From NCBI GenBank assembly GCA_009744235.1, contig WPHV01000007.1:62001-126000 (forward strand): a DNA stretch of 64,000 nucleotides, read 5' to 3'. The number at the start of each line of letters is the position of its first letter. Positions within the stretch are counted from its first letter, which is position 1. Both the position numbers and the translations under genes were made by a program. The notes below the pieces were generated by a model that saw only the letters and a list, made by a program, of their open reading frames with translations, ran no database searches and was not told the origin of the DNA. Positions 17,376 to 28,690 of the stretch are shown here, one piece after another. The stretch comes from Gillisella vitis. GTDB taxonomy: Bacteria > Pseudomonadota > Alphaproteobacteria > Rhizobiales > Rhizobiaceae.

Positions 17376-18779
17376 TTATGCGTGTGCTGCTTTTGCCGCC
17401 TTGGGAAATGTGACCGATACTGTCAGGCCGCGCCCCTCGGATGTGTCTTGAAGCGTGAGTTTGGCGTTAAAGAGATTGGCTATTTCCTCAACGATCGGCA
17501 GGCCCAGTCCGAGACCCGGGGAGGGGTTCTGCTCTCCCCGGGCGAACCTTTGGCGCACGATGTCGCGCCGTTCGGGGGCGATGCCCGGACCATTGTCTTC
17601 GACGGACAGGATCACGTTCTGCGTATCCTCTCGGATGCGCACCGTGACTTCCGCGCCATGCCCGGCATAGGCCAGGGCATTGGCGATCAGATTGCTGAGT
17701 AACTCCCCGATCAGCAAGGGTTCAGCTAGCACGAAAGCAGGACCGTCCTGGCCCTCGAACCCAAGATCGATGCCGGCATCGGCGGCGCGTGGCACATGTT
17801 CGGCGGTGATCGCTTGTGACAGATGAGCAAGATCGATCCGGGGCGGTATTTGCCGATCGTTGGAGCCAACGGCATCGACACGGGCCATCAACAGCAGTTG
17901 CGCCAGAATATGCTCAGCATGGGCAAGAGCCTCATCGCCCTTGCGCGCCGCTGACTGTGCATCCTCAATGTTTGTGGCGCGGGCAGAAAGCGCCAGTTGC
18001 GTGCGAATGATCGCCAGCGGCGTTCGCAACTGGTGGCTGGCATTGCCGGTGAAATGACGAAGCGCATCCAGCGCCGATTGTAGCCGGACCATGAAGGAAT
18101 TGACGGTTTCAACGAGGTTTTCGACTTCGCGGGGAACGGATTGCTCGATAGGATGCAGATCGTTCGGACTGCGCTCGGAAATGGCCTCTCCCAGCCTGTA
18201 AAGCGGGCGTAGAGAATAGGTGACGGCGACCCAGACAATGGCGCCAGCACCGGCGATCATCAATAGCAGTCGCAGCGCTGAACGCAACAGAATGGCCTGG
18301 GTGAGCTGATTGCGCGCAATTGTCGTCTCAGCCACGGTGACCACGAAGGGAAGAGAATCGATGCCGGTCGAGGCCGACCGTTGCAGGGCCGCGATGCGGA
18401 TCGGCTCGTCGCGAAAAGCTGCGTCCATATACACAGCCGATTGCCCCTGGAAATCAGAAACGGTCGGCAGGTTCTGGTAGCCGGTGATGAAACTGCCCCC
18501 TGGACCATCGACGCGGTAGAAGACCCGGTCCTGCGCCCCTGATGTCAGCATTTCCAGCGCGACATAGGGAATATCGACCGCCAACTCACCATTTTCAGAA
18601 ACAATGACCCGTTCAGCAATCGCCAAGGCCGACCCGGCCAGAACCCGGTCGGAGACGGTATCGGCAGTTTTGACCGCCTCGTAATAGGTGTCGATCAGAG
18701 CGACTGCGCCAATGAGTGCAGTCGATAGCAACAGCCAGCCCAGCAAACGACGACGGAGCGAGTAGGCGACCCCGGTCAT
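17376..18779 (-). CDS. tctE: Sensor histidine kinase, TctE-like
   Basis: A 467-residue membrane kinase. A first span lies near residues 11-30, then a periplasmic region of about 140 residues, a second span near 168-188, and a HAMP-like linker. The phospho-acceptor His249 is in NASHQLRTPLA, followed by the N box (LLSNLIANALAYAG), VEDNGPGIAPE and GLGLGLPIVEE. The N-terminal two-component sensor region and the overlap with an OmpR-type regulator match TctE/TctD systems that induce tricarboxylate transport. The divergent tctCBA genes support that assignment. Its start overlaps the regulator stop by four bases. Confidence 0.83.
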   Translation of the reverse strand: MTGVAYSLRRRLLGWLLLSTALIGAVALIDTYYEAVKTADTVSDRVLAGSALAIAERVIVSENGELAVDIPYVALEMLTSGAQDRVFYRVDGPGGSFITGYQNLPTVSDFQGQSAVYMDAAFRDEPIRIAALQRSASTGIDSLPFVVTVAETTIARNQLTQAILLRSALRLLLMIAGAGAIVWVAVTYSLRPLYRLGEAISERSPNDLHPIEQSVPREVENLVETVNSFMVRLQSALDALRHFTGNASHQLRTPLAIIRTQLALSARATNIEDAQSAARKGDEALAHAEHILAQLLLMARVDAVGSNDRQIPPRIDLAHLSQAITAEHVPRAADAGIDLGFEGQDGPAFVLAEPLLIGELLSNLIANALAYAGHGAEVTVRIREDTQNVILSVEDNGPGIAPERRDIVRQRFARGEQNPSPGLGLGLPIVEEIANLFNAKLTLQDTSEGRGLTVSVTFPKAAKAAHA

Positions 18780-19456
18780 GCCGTCTCGGTCATGGTTTTT
18801 TCGAGGTAATAACCGATGCCGCGCGCAGTGCGCACGGTAAGACCGTGAGGGGCTAGCCGTTTGCGCAACCGGCTGGCATATTGCTCTATGGCATTGGCGC
18901 TGAGATCGTCGTCAAAGGCGGCCAGCGATTGGATGATGGCTTCCTTGGCCACGACTTTGCCTGCCCGCATGAACAGCACTTCCAGCAGTCCGAGTTCCCG
19001 GGCGGGAATGTCGAGGGGCACGCCTGCTGCCGAAAAGCTGCGCGAATTCAGATCGAGCGAAACCGCTCCGTAGCTGATCATTGAAGATCGCAGGCCAGCT
19101 TGGCGGCGTAACAACATGCGCACACGCGCTTCGAACTCGCCGATATCGAAAGGCTTGATCATGTAGTCGTCAGCGCCGAGATCCAGGCCTTTGACCTTGT
19201 CTTCCGGTGTGCCGCGCGCCGTCAGGATCAGGATTGCCACCTTGTCATGGCGGGCGCGCACGCAGCGCAGCACCTCTATGCCGTCCATTTCCGGCAGGTT
19301 GAGATCCAGAATGACAAGATCGAAGTTTTCCGTCGCAATCGCGGCGTCGGCAGACGCGCCGTCGCTGACGGTATCGACCGCATAGCCGGTGCCGCGCAGA
19401 ATGGCAGACAGGCCGTCGGCCAGAGCCTTATTGTCTTCAACGAGCAAGATGCGCAC
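18776..19456 (-). CDS. tctD: Response regulator, OmpR/TctD-like
   Basis: The receiver domain has the acidic pair E7-D8, phospho-acceptor Asp51 (LVILDLNLPEMDG), a conserved Thr in ILTARG and Lys in YMIKPFD. The C-terminal winged helix includes ARELGLLEVLFMRAG and NAIEQYASRLRKRL. GTG at 19456 is chosen because AGGAGA lies nine bases upstream and the protein then begins MRILLVEDN; an in-frame GTG at 19474 would overlap that site. It is co-translated with the kinase and most likely binds the intergenic repeats to control the divergent transporter genes. Confidence 0.85.
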   Translation of the reverse strand: MRILLVEDNKALADGLSAILRGTGYAVDTVSDGASADAAIATENFDLVILDLNLPEMDGIEVLRCVRARHDKVAILILTARGTPEDKVKGLDLGADDYMIKPFDIGEFEARVRMLLRRQAGLRSSMISYGAVSLDLNSRSFSAAGVPLDIPARELGLLEVLFMRAGKVVAKEAIIQSLAAFDDDLSANAIEQYASRLRKRLAPHGLTVRTARGIGYYLEKTMTETA

Positions 19457-19503
19457 TGGGGAATGTCTCCTCACTCATTGCTCTAGCACTTTATATTTGA
19501 TCT

Positions 19504-19542
19504 GGAATACGATGAATTGCTGAAAATGACACTTCGCATTCC
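19504..19542. promoter_or_regulatory. Interrupted inverted repeat, candidate TctD-type operator
   Basis: GGAATACGA and TCGCATTCC are inverted copies with one mismatch, 21 bases apart. They lie between the response regulator start and the divergent binding-protein gene. The spacing of roughly three helical turns between half-site centres suits a dimer-of-dimers or two bound regulator units. Regulator identity is inferred from position. Confidence 0.35.
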
Positions 19543-19571
19543 AATTCGGGGTCTTTTGAAGCATTTATGCT

Positions 19572-20693
19572 ATGGTGCCGTCCATGATGCTTGTGAACAA
19601 CGCTGGGCTGCGGCATGATCCGTTTATGCGTTTTATCATCTTCATTTCAATCCTGCTGGGCCTTGCGTTTCCAGCCGCTTCCGGGCCCGTCTTGTTCCCT
19701 GCCTTGTCAGGCGATGCAAAAGCCCCCGAGCTGCTTGTCTATTCTTCGCTTGATGAGCCGATGGCAAAGCAGATCATTGCAGGCTTCCAGGCGAAAAATC
19801 CCGATATCGCGGTGCGCTACGAGGATATGCTGACCAGCGAAATCTATGACCGGATCGTCCGGGAAACCGATGCGGGCAAGACGACAGCGGATTTTGCATT
19901 TTCATCGGCGATGGATCTGCAAGTCAAGCTCAGCAATGACGGCTATGCCCAACGCAGTGACCTGCCGATGAGCGCCAGCTGGCCCGCCTGGGCAAATTGG
20001 CGCAATACCGCGTACGCGCTGACATTCGAGCCTGCGGTTTTCGTCTATCACAAGCCGAGTTTCGCCAATCAGAAGCCGCCCTCGACGCGGGCGGAATTCG
20101 TGGACTACCTGAAAAGCCAGGGAAATGCCGTTTTTGGCCGGATCGGCACCTACGATATTGAGCGTTCAGGGGTCGGCTTTCTGTTCATGGCTCGTGACCA
20201 GGAGCAGTTTGGAGATATCTGGTCGGTGATCCGCAGCATGGGCACGGCGGGCGTCAAGCTCTACTCCAACAGTTCAGCCATTCTGGAGCGGGTCGCCGAT
20301 GGACGATTCGTGCTGGGCTATAATATTCTGGGCTCCTACGCCGCCGACTGGGCGTCGCGCCATCCCGATGTCGGCATTGTATTGCCCAAGGATTATACCG
20401 TGGTGATGTCGCGAATCGGGCTCGTGCCACAGGCGGCCGCATCGCCGGAGCTTGGTCGGCGCTATCTGGAATTCTTCATGTCGAAGGAAGGGCAGGGCAT
20501 TATGGCGCGCGAGCTGCATATTGCGGCGGTCAATCCGGATGTTGGCGGCGAAAACACCGCCAATACCATGCAATCCCTGCTGGGCGCACAGCTGCGGCCC
20601 GTCCCCGTCAGTCCCGGCTTGATGGTCTATCTCGATCAGGTCAAGCGCATGCGTCTCATCGCCCGCTGGAACGAGGTTTTACGGCTGCAATAA
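19572..20693 (+). CDS. Periplasmic substrate-binding-like protein without its own permease (possible PgtC-like sensor partner)
   Basis: The 373-residue protein resembles type 2 periplasmic binding proteins of the iron/phosphoglycerate group (SBP_bac family). A signal peptide (RFIIFISILLGLAFPAASG) is followed by LLVYSSLDEPMAKQIIAGF and LTSEIYDRIVRET. The ATG at 19626 would start directly at the signal peptide, so the true start may be there rather than 19572. No ABC permease or ATPase gene adjoins it. It sits between tctDE and tctCBA, the place and fold expected of an accessory ligand sensor such as PgtC. That role is an inference. Confidence 0.72.
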   Translation: MVPSMMLVNNAGLRHDPFMRFIIFISILLGLAFPAASGPVLFPALSGDAKAPELLVYSSLDEPMAKQIIAGFQAKNPDIAVRYEDMLTSEIYDRIVRETDAGKTTADFAFSSAMDLQVKLSNDGYAQRSDLPMSASWPAWANWRNTAYALTFEPAVFVYHKPSFANQKPPSTRAEFVDYLKSQGNAVFGRIGTYDIERSGVGFLFMARDQEQFGDIWSVIRSMGTAGVKLYSNSSAILERVADGRFVLGYNILGSYAADWASRHPDVGIVLPKDYTVVMSRIGLVPQAAASPELGRRYLEFFMSKEGQGIMARELHIAAVNPDVGGENTANTMQSLLGAQLRPVPVSPGLMVYLDQVKRMRLIARWNEVLRLQ

Positions 20694-20945
20694 CCCATTC
20701 AATTGTGGGGTGTGCGCCGCCGTTTGATAAAATGCAGTGCAATGTCAGCTCGATGACAGCTTTGTATGGTGCGTTCCAGGTCTTGATTATCCGTGGAGGC
20801 GGATGATTACGGCTTGAGGGAGGATACTCAAGGGATGGACGAGCACGGTGTCTTGCCGCAGCTCGCAGGAGGGTCCCGTGAAATACTCTTCCTTCGGCAT
20901 CGACGAACACTGCGCATCGAAGCGCACTCGCAGGAGGAAATTACT

Positions 20946-21890
20946 TTGAAACAGTTCATTCTCGCCACCATCCTGGCCGGAGCCATGGCACTGCCGGCTG
21001 CTGCGACTGATTACACCATTATCGCACCTGCCAATCCCGGCGGCGGCTGGGACCAGACTGCCCGCTCCCTCCAGACTGTCATGCAGAAGGAAGGCATCTC
21101 GAAGCGGGTTCAGGTCCAGAATGTGCCTGGTGCCGGCGGTACCATTGGTCTTGCCCAGTTTGCCAGTCAGCAAAAGGGCAAATCCAATGCCCTGATCGTC
21201 GGCGGCTATGTCATGGTGGGCGCAATCCTGACCAACAATGCACCCGTCACATTGAAGGATGTCACACCGATTGCCCGCCTGACCGGCGAATATGAGGCGG
21301 TCGTGGTTCCTGCTTCCTCACTGATCAAGAATGCTGCGGATCTGGTCGCCGCGCTGAAGGCAGATCCGGCCAAGGTGTCCTGGGCTGGCGGTTCTGCCGG
21401 CGGTGTCGATCATATCGCGGTTGGCCTGATCGCCAAGGCCGCTGGGGTCGATCCGACCAAGATCAACTACATCGCCTATTCCGGCGGCGGCGAAGCATTG
21501 GCGGCTATTCTGGGAGCACAGGTGACCGCTGGTATTTCCGGCTATGGCGAATTTGAATCCCAGGTCAAGTCGGGAACGCTGCGGCTGATCGCCATTTCGA
21601 GCGCGGAGCGTATTGCCGGTATCGATGCGCCGACATTGAAGGAATCCGGTCTCGATGTCGTGGTTGAAAACTGGCGCATGGTAGCAGCCGCTCCTGGGCT
21701 GTCGGCCGAACAGAAAGCGGCTGTTTCTGCCGATATTGATAAACTGGCCAAGTCTGAGGGCTGGAAAGACGTGCTGAAGACCAAGGGCTGGCAGGATACC
21801 TATCTGGCTGGCGATGCCTTCAATGCGCAGCTTGACAAGGATATCGCCGCGACCTCGACAATCCTCAAAGATATCGGTCTGGTGAAATGA
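20946..21890 (+). CDS. tctC: Tripartite tricarboxylate transporter substrate-binding protein TctC (Bug family)
   Basis: A 314-residue periplasmic receptor with a signal peptide ending PAAAT-DYT. The Bug-family features are visible: IIAPANPGGGWDQTAR, QNVPGAGGTIGLAQF and WAGGSAGGVDHIAVGLIAKAAG. A TTG start at 20946 is selected because AGGAGGAAA stands eight bases upstream and the signal peptide begins there; longer in-frame starts from 20793 add non-homologous sequence. It delivers citrate or another carboxylate to TctAB. Its stop overlaps the tctB ATG by four bases. Confidence 0.88.
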   Translation: MKQFILATILAGAMALPAAATDYTIIAPANPGGGWDQTARSLQTVMQKEGISKRVQVQNVPGAGGTIGLAQFASQQKGKSNALIVGGYVMVGAILTNNAPVTLKDVTPIARLTGEYEAVVVPASSLIKNAADLVAALKADPAKVSWAGGSAGGVDHIAVGLIAKAAGVDPTKINYIAYSGGGEALAAILGAQVTAGISGYGEFESQVKSGTLRLIAISSAERIAGIDAPTLKESGLDVVVENWRMVAAAPGLSAEQKAAVSADIDKLAKSEGWKDVLKTKGWQDTYLAGDAFNAQLDKDIAATSTILKDIGLVK

Positions 21891-22381
21891 GCAGTGGCTT
21901 GACCCCCTTGAACAACGAGAAGCGCCGCCCCGATTGGGCGGCGCTTGCAATCGCGGTCTGTCTCGTTGCCATCGCCGGTGTCATTCTGTGGGACTCTGCC
22001 CGGCTTGGCGCTGTTGCAGGCTATTCGCCCGTCGGGCCTGCGACCGTTCCCTATGCCATCGCGATCTGTTTGATCGGATTGGCGATCTGGACCGTGTTCG
22101 AGGCATGGCGCGGTGAGTTTCCAGAGCGCGAAAAGCAGGAAATCGCCCCGGTGATATGGGTCGTGGGTGGTCTTGCAGCGCAGATGCTTCTGCTCGATGT
22201 TGCGGGCTTCTCCATTGCGACCGGCCTGCTTTTTGCTGCTACGGCCAGGGCCTTCGGCAAACGTAAATTGTGGTTCTCGATACCGATAGGCATAGCGCTC
22301 AGCCTTGCGGTCTGGCTGGTCTTTGCTGGCCTGTTGCAATTGTCGCTGCCCGCCGGGCCGCTGGAAAATCTGTTTTTCTGA
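21887..22381 (+). CDS. tctB: Tripartite tricarboxylate transporter small membrane subunit TctB
   Basis: The 164-residue protein has four hydrophobic segments, beginning around residue 18 ([20 protein letters not shown]), the standard topology of the DUF1468/TctB small subunit. The [19 protein letters not shown] motif after the first span is typical of the family. It starts in the stop codon of tctC and is followed 22 bases later by tctA. It is thought to stabilise the large subunit and is poorly conserved between systems. Confidence 0.85.
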   Translation: MSSGLTPLNNEKRRPDWAALAIAVCLVAIAGVILWDSARLGAVAGYSPVGPATVPYAIAICLIGLAIWTVFEAWRGEFPEREKQEIAPVIWVVGGLAAQMLLLDVAGFSIATGLLFAATARAFGKRKLWFSIPIGIALSLAVWLVFAGLLQLSLPAGPLENLFF

Positions 22382-22403
22382 TACCCGACAGGGACTTACC
22401 TTC

Positions 22404-23921
<1,518 letters not shown>

Positions 23922-23949
23922 GTTTCAGTCCGGGCGAAAATGAACAGCC

Positions 23950-23987
23950 AACAGCCCCCTGCGCCATTATGGCGCGGGGGGCTGTTC
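23950..23987 (+). terminator. Rho-independent-type terminator after tctA
   Basis: ACAGCCCCCTGCGCC pairs across a five-base ATTAT loop with GGCGCGGGGGGCTGT. This very stable GC stem lies 30 bases after tctA. The T-rich stretch after it is short and broken (CCGTTTCATT). Confidence 0.7.
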
Positions 23988-24212
23988 CGTTTCATTCGGG
24001 CTAATTCTCTGCAACTCTCTCTCAAAATCGGCGGATTCAGGTCTTTTCGGGCGTAAAACAGGGCACGTCGTTGAATGTATCCATAAAATCAGATGGGTAA
24101 ATCAGCCTGATCTGTTCAGGTTGCATGGCTACAGTGCGTTTGTGTGCATTGAAACAAGCTAATGGAAGGTCCATCTTTGCTTTGTAAGATTTAACAAGGA
24201 AAGAGAACGAAA

Positions 24213-24380
24213 ATGGCTTCCCTCCCCCGTAAAGGCTTTATCGGTCGTGCCATCGCCGTGTTCGGCGCAGCAACCGCCGCTGCCGCGGCTGTAGATGGGC
24301 ATCGCCAGCCGCGTGACCGTGATCTGCGTCTTCTGGGTATCGATCCCCTAAGCTTCCGCAATATCAAGCGCGCTGACTGA
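24213..24380 (+). CDS. 55-residue basic protein of unknown function
   Basis: A short frame with a good ribosome-binding site (AAGGAAAGAG) encodes MASLPRKGFIGRAIAVFG, then an alanine-rich stretch with five Ala in a row, and a charged C-terminal part with RDRDLRLLGIDPLSFRNIK. The ending resembles the short arginine-rich DUF1127-type tails of rhizobial small proteins, although the match is loose. It stands alone between the tct terminator and its own terminator, so it is a free-standing gene. No function is recognised. Confidence 0.6.
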   Translation: MASLPRKGFIGRAIAVFGAATAAAAAVDGHRQPRDRDLRLLGIDPLSFRNIKRAD

Positions 24381-24400
24381 GTTTTTTCATATCCGCATGC

Positions 24401-24437
24401 AAAAGCCCGCCAGTTGTTCAAACTGGCGGGCTTTTTG
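24401..24437 (+). terminator. Rho-independent terminator after the 55-residue protein gene
   Basis: AAAGCCCGCCAGTT, loop GTTC, AACTGGCGGGCTTTTT is a perfect stem ending in a T run, 20 bases after the small gene's stop. The A run on the other side could also serve the convergent DUF475 gene. Confidence 0.85.
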
Positions 24438-24474
24438 GTTCGTGAAAAGCTCTTATTTATTCCGTAAAGGCTTT

Positions 24475-25536
24475 TCAGTCGTTCTGGTGTTCGCGTTTGT
24501 TGTAACGGATCGATGACCAAAGCGAGATGCCGATCAGTGCCGCACCGCCGAGACCGGTAACCACTTCGGGAATATGCACCAGCGTCTGGCAATACATGAT
24601 CACCGAGAGGATCAGGATCGCGTAGAAGGCGCCGTGTTCCAGATAACGATATTCCGCGAGTGTGCCTTTTTCGACCAGCATGATCGTCATCGAGCGAACA
24701 TACATGGCACCGATGCCGAGGCCGATGGCGATTACGAACAGGTTTTGTGTCAGGGCAAACGCACCAATCACACCGTCGAAGGAGAAGCTGGCGTCGAGCA
24801 CTTCGAGATAGATGAAAGCGCCCAGGCCACCTTTGGCCGCCGCACTCATCGTTTGCTGCGATGCGTCGAGCAGTCCGCCGACCAATTCGACCGCCAAGAA
24901 GGTCAACAGGCCATAGATAGCGCTGTAAAGGAAGGTAATCGCTTCCGCTCCCTCCAGGAACGACGAAAACAGCAGGATCAGCACCAGGACGAAGGCAACT
25001 TCAATGCCCTTGATGCTTGCGTATCTCGCCATATGCTTTTCGATAAAGGCGATCCAATGGACGTCTTTTTCCTGATCGAAAAAGTAGTTGAGACCAACCA
25101 TCATCAGGAATGTGCCGCCGAAAGCAGCAATCGGCAGATGCGCTTCATTCATGATTCTGGCGTATTCCGCCGGTTCAGCAGCTGCCAGTTTCAGTGCTTC
25201 GATTGGGCCGATCTGTGCCGCGATAGCGACGATTGCCAGCGGAAACACGATCCGCATGCCGAAGACGGCAATCAGGATACCCCAGGTCAGGAAGCGTTGT
25301 TGCCAGACCGGGGTCATTTCCTTCAGCTTGTTCGCATTGACAATAGCATTGTCGAAGGACAGCGAGATTTCCAGAACGGCAAGGACGGTGCAGATGAAGA
25401 ACACACTGGCCATGCCGCCAAGCGTGCCTGTCATGTTCCAGCCGAGCCAGGCACCGAGTGCAAGACCTGCAATTGTGACGATGAAGGCCCATTTGAAATA
25501 GCTGAGAACGGAATTGGAAGGGGTTGCCGTGCTCAT
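24475..25536 (-). CDS. DUF475 integral membrane protein (TerC-related)
   Basis: The 353-residue protein has about nine membrane spans with acidic residues inside them, as in the TerC/Alx superfamily: LEISLSFDNAIVNANKLKEM near residue 55 and a repeat-like LDASFSFDGVIGAFALTQN near 240. The paired S-F-D-N/G-A/V-I motifs suggest metal-ion handling by analogy with TerC proteins implicated in manganese export; no function is established for DUF475. GGAGGTG precedes the ATG at 25536. It is monocistronic, convergent with the small protein gene. Confidence 0.8.
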   Translation of the reverse strand: MSTATPSNSVLSYFKWAFIVTIAGLALGAWLGWNMTGTLGGMASVFFICTVLAVLEISLSFDNAIVNANKLKEMTPVWQQRFLTWGILIAVFGMRIVFPLAIVAIAAQIGPIEALKLAAAEPAEYARIMNEAHLPIAAFGGTFLMMVGLNYFFDQEKDVHWIAFIEKHMARYASIKGIEVAFVLVLILLFSSFLEGAEAITFLYSAIYGLLTFLAVELVGGLLDASQQTMSAAAKGGLGAFIYLEVLDASFSFDGVIGAFALTQNLFVIAIGLGIGAMYVRSMTIMLVEKGTLAEYRYLEHGAFYAILILSVIMYCQTLVHIPEVVTGLGGAALIGISLWSSIRYNKREHQND

Positions 25537-25868
25537 GCCCGCACCTCCAAAACACGAGGGAAGAGCGGGGTGGCACGCGAACGAGCACCGGCCATGCCGA
25601 AACGATCGCGCGAAAAACACGTGAATGGAATTGTCATTACATTATAATCCGCCGGCCATGATTGCTGGCGGTACCGACATCACGAGAGCGCCGTAAACTC
25701 TCGCCAGAGGGGCCCGGCACCATAAGTTCACTCCGCACAGACCGATGTCTGGCAATGCGGCAGCATATGTTAACTACCAGCCATGCGAGCAAGGTCAAGT
25801 GCTGTTGTGTAAATGCCAACAACCATCGCACAGATAGGCATTCGTAACGTCTGATGAAACGGCGCTAA
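25537..25868 (-). other. Non-coding leader region upstream of the DUF475 gene, with hairpins
   Basis: About 330 bases without a gene. Two hairpins are visible: one with CCGCCGGC/GCTGGCGG arms (25649-25671) and one with CGAGAG/CTCTCG arms around 25683-25703. ATTATAAT, which could supply a -10 element, is at 25642-25648. TerC relatives elsewhere often have manganese-sensing leaders, but I could not match the yybP-ykoY consensus here. Confidence 0.3.
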
Positions 25869-25874
25869 AGATGA

Positions 25875-25903
25875 AAAAGGTGGAGAAAGCATCCTCCACC
25901 TTC
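25875..25903 (-). terminator. Terminator after pcaIJF
   Basis: On the minus strand AAGGTGGAG, an eight-base loop and CTCCACCTT are followed by TTTC, 30 bases beyond the pcaF stop. This is a good intrinsic terminator for the leftward pcaIJF operon. Confidence 0.75.
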
Positions 25904-25932
25904 ATCTGTCGTCTTGCCGGTTAGATACCGGA

Positions 25933-27138
<1,206 letters not shown>

Positions 27139-27148
27139 CGGGGTCTCC

Positions 27149-27838
27149 TCAAAGCGCGGGTACTGTGAGATCGGCAATTGGCCCATCGACATGCAGCTTT
27201 GCGCCGGTCATTGCCTGCAATTCGTCCAGCGTCATGGCGGCGAGCATTTCGCGCACCACGAAATGGCCCTTGGCGATATCGATCACCGCGTGGCTGGTAT
27301 AGACACGGGTAATGCAGCCGACGCCTGTCAGCGGGAAGGTGCATTTGTCCAAAAGCTTGAACTCGCCCTTTTTGCTGACATGTTCGGTGATGACGAAAAC
27401 CTGTTTTGCGCCATGCACCAGATCCATGGCGCCGCCCACGGCAGGCACACCCTTGCTGCCGACCCGCCAATTGGCGAGATCACCATTTTGCGCGACCTGA
27501 TAGGCGCCGAGAATGGCGACATCCAGATGGCCGCCGCGCACCATGGCAAAGCTGTCGGCATGGTGGAAAAATGCAGCGCCCGGCTTCAGCGTCACTGCCT
27601 TTTTGCCTGCGTTGATCAGATCCCAGTCTTCCTCACCTTCCGCCGGTGCTTCGCCGAAATTCAGGATGCCGTTTTCCGTGTGGAAAATCGCCTGACGGCC
27701 CGGCGGCTGGTACTGCGCCACCATTTCGGGAAAGCCGATGCCGAGATTGACATAGGCACCGTCGGCAATGTCCTGCGCGGCGCGCCAGGCGATCTGGGCA
27801 TTGGAGAGCTTGATGTCTTCGCGAGTGTCTATTGTCAT
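27149..27838 (-). CDS. pcaJ: 3-oxoadipate CoA-transferase subunit B
   Basis: A 229-residue family I CoA-transferase beta subunit. The catalytic Glu lies in HTENGILNFGE near residue 52, preceded by NLGIGFPEMVAQY; the GAKQVFVITEHVSKKGE segment and CITRVYTSHAVID follow. With PcaI it transfers CoA from succinyl-CoA to beta-ketoadipate. The ATG overlaps the pcaI stop by four bases, giving translational coupling of the two subunits at equal amounts. Confidence 0.92.
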   Translation of the reverse strand: MTIDTREDIKLSNAQIAWRAAQDIADGAYVNLGIGFPEMVAQYQPPGRQAIFHTENGILNFGEAPAEGEEDWDLINAGKKAVTLKPGAAFFHHADSFAMVRGGHLDVAILGAYQVAQNGDLANWRVGSKGVPAVGGAMDLVHGAKQVFVITEHVSKKGEFKLLDKCTFPLTGVGCITRVYTSHAVIDIAKGHFVVREMLAAMTLDELQAMTGAKLHVDGPIADLTVPAL

Positions 27839-28542
27839 GCGTAGGCCACTCCGGCGCGGATCAGCGCTTCTTCCTGTTGCGGGTTGGCGACTTCAACGAC
27901 GCCATCGATGAAAATGCCGGGCGTAACGATGATTTCGGGATCGATCTCGCCGGGGGCAACAATCTTGGAGACCTGCACGATGGTTTTGGTCGCCGCCATG
28001 CACATCAACGGATTGAAATTGCGACCCGCCTTGCTGTAGGTCAGGTTGCCATGCAGATCGCCGAGATGGGCTTTGACAATGGCAAAATCCGCCTTCAGCC
28101 AGCGTTCCTGCACGTAATGACGGCCATCAAACTCGGCAATCACCTTGCCCTCGGCAAGTTCCGTACCGTAACCGGTTGGCGTATAGAAAGCCGGAATTCC
28201 AGCCCCGCCAGCGCGAATACGCTCTGCCAGCGTGCCTTGTGGCACCAATTCCAGCTCGATTTGTCCCGCCAGATACCGGTCCGTGAAGGCACGTGGATCG
28301 GACGAGCGCGGAAAAGAGCAGATCATCTTCTTGACCATGCCCGCATCAATCATTGCGGCGATGCCGATCCGGCCATTGCCTGCATTGTTGTTGATAACCG
28401 TCAGGTTTTTCGGCCCCTTGTCGATCAGGGCGTGAATGAGTTCGATAGGCGCGCCGGAGCCGCCAAAGCCGCCGATCATGACGACGGCACCATCATTTAT
28501 ACCGGCAACGGCGTCTGCCGTGCTGGCGATTGTCTTATCCAT
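27835..28542 (-). CDS. pcaI: 3-oxoadipate CoA-transferase subunit A
   Basis: The 235-residue alpha subunit begins MDKTIASTADAVAGI and carries the CoA-site motif IGGFGGSGAPIELI near residue 23, then LTVINNNAGNGRIG and the later GYGTELAEGK. The start at 28542 is set by GGGAGAATCCC just upstream and by family alignment; the open frame extends much further upstream without similarity. It is the first gene of pcaIJF and divergent from pcaR, with the triple-repeat operator in the 148-base space between them. Confidence 0.92.
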   Translation of the reverse strand: MDKTIASTADAVAGINDGAVVMIGGFGGSGAPIELIHALIDKGPKNLTVINNNAGNGRIGIAAMIDAGMVKKMICSFPRSSDPRAFTDRYLAGQIELELVPQGTLAERIRAGGAGIPAFYTPTGYGTELAEGKVIAEFDGRHYVQERWLKADFAIVKAHLGDLHGNLTYSKAGRNFNPLMCMAATKTIVQVSKIVAPGEIDPEIIVTPGIFIDGVVEVANPQQEEALIRAGVAYA

Positions 28543-28630
28543 GGGATTCTCCCGTTTGCGATTGCGCCAGAGAAAAGTCAGGCGCGCCTCCGACAAGAAA
28601 GATAGGACTGGAGCGATCACCTCGCAACAA

Positions 28631-28671
28631 GTTTGTGCGATAATTGACATTTGTTCGAATATCGCACAAAC
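28631..28671. promoter_or_regulatory. PcaR/IclR-type operator with three related half-sites
   Basis: GTTTGTGCGATA (28631-28642) and TATCGCACAAAC (28660-28671) are perfect 12-base inverted copies. A third copy, TTTGTTCGAA (28650-28659), is direct relative to the first and forms a tight palindrome with the last. One palindrome plus one direct repeat is the arrangement known for IclR-type PobR and PcaU operators of Acinetobacter. It lies between pcaI and pcaR and should serve both. Confidence 0.7.
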
Positions 28672-28690
28672 TAGCGCGACTGAGGAGAGC

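Noticed and set aside
25537..25700. yybP-ykoY manganese riboswitch upstream of the TerC-like gene
   Set aside because: The characteristic GGGGAGUAG and related conserved loops are not present; only generic hairpins are seen.
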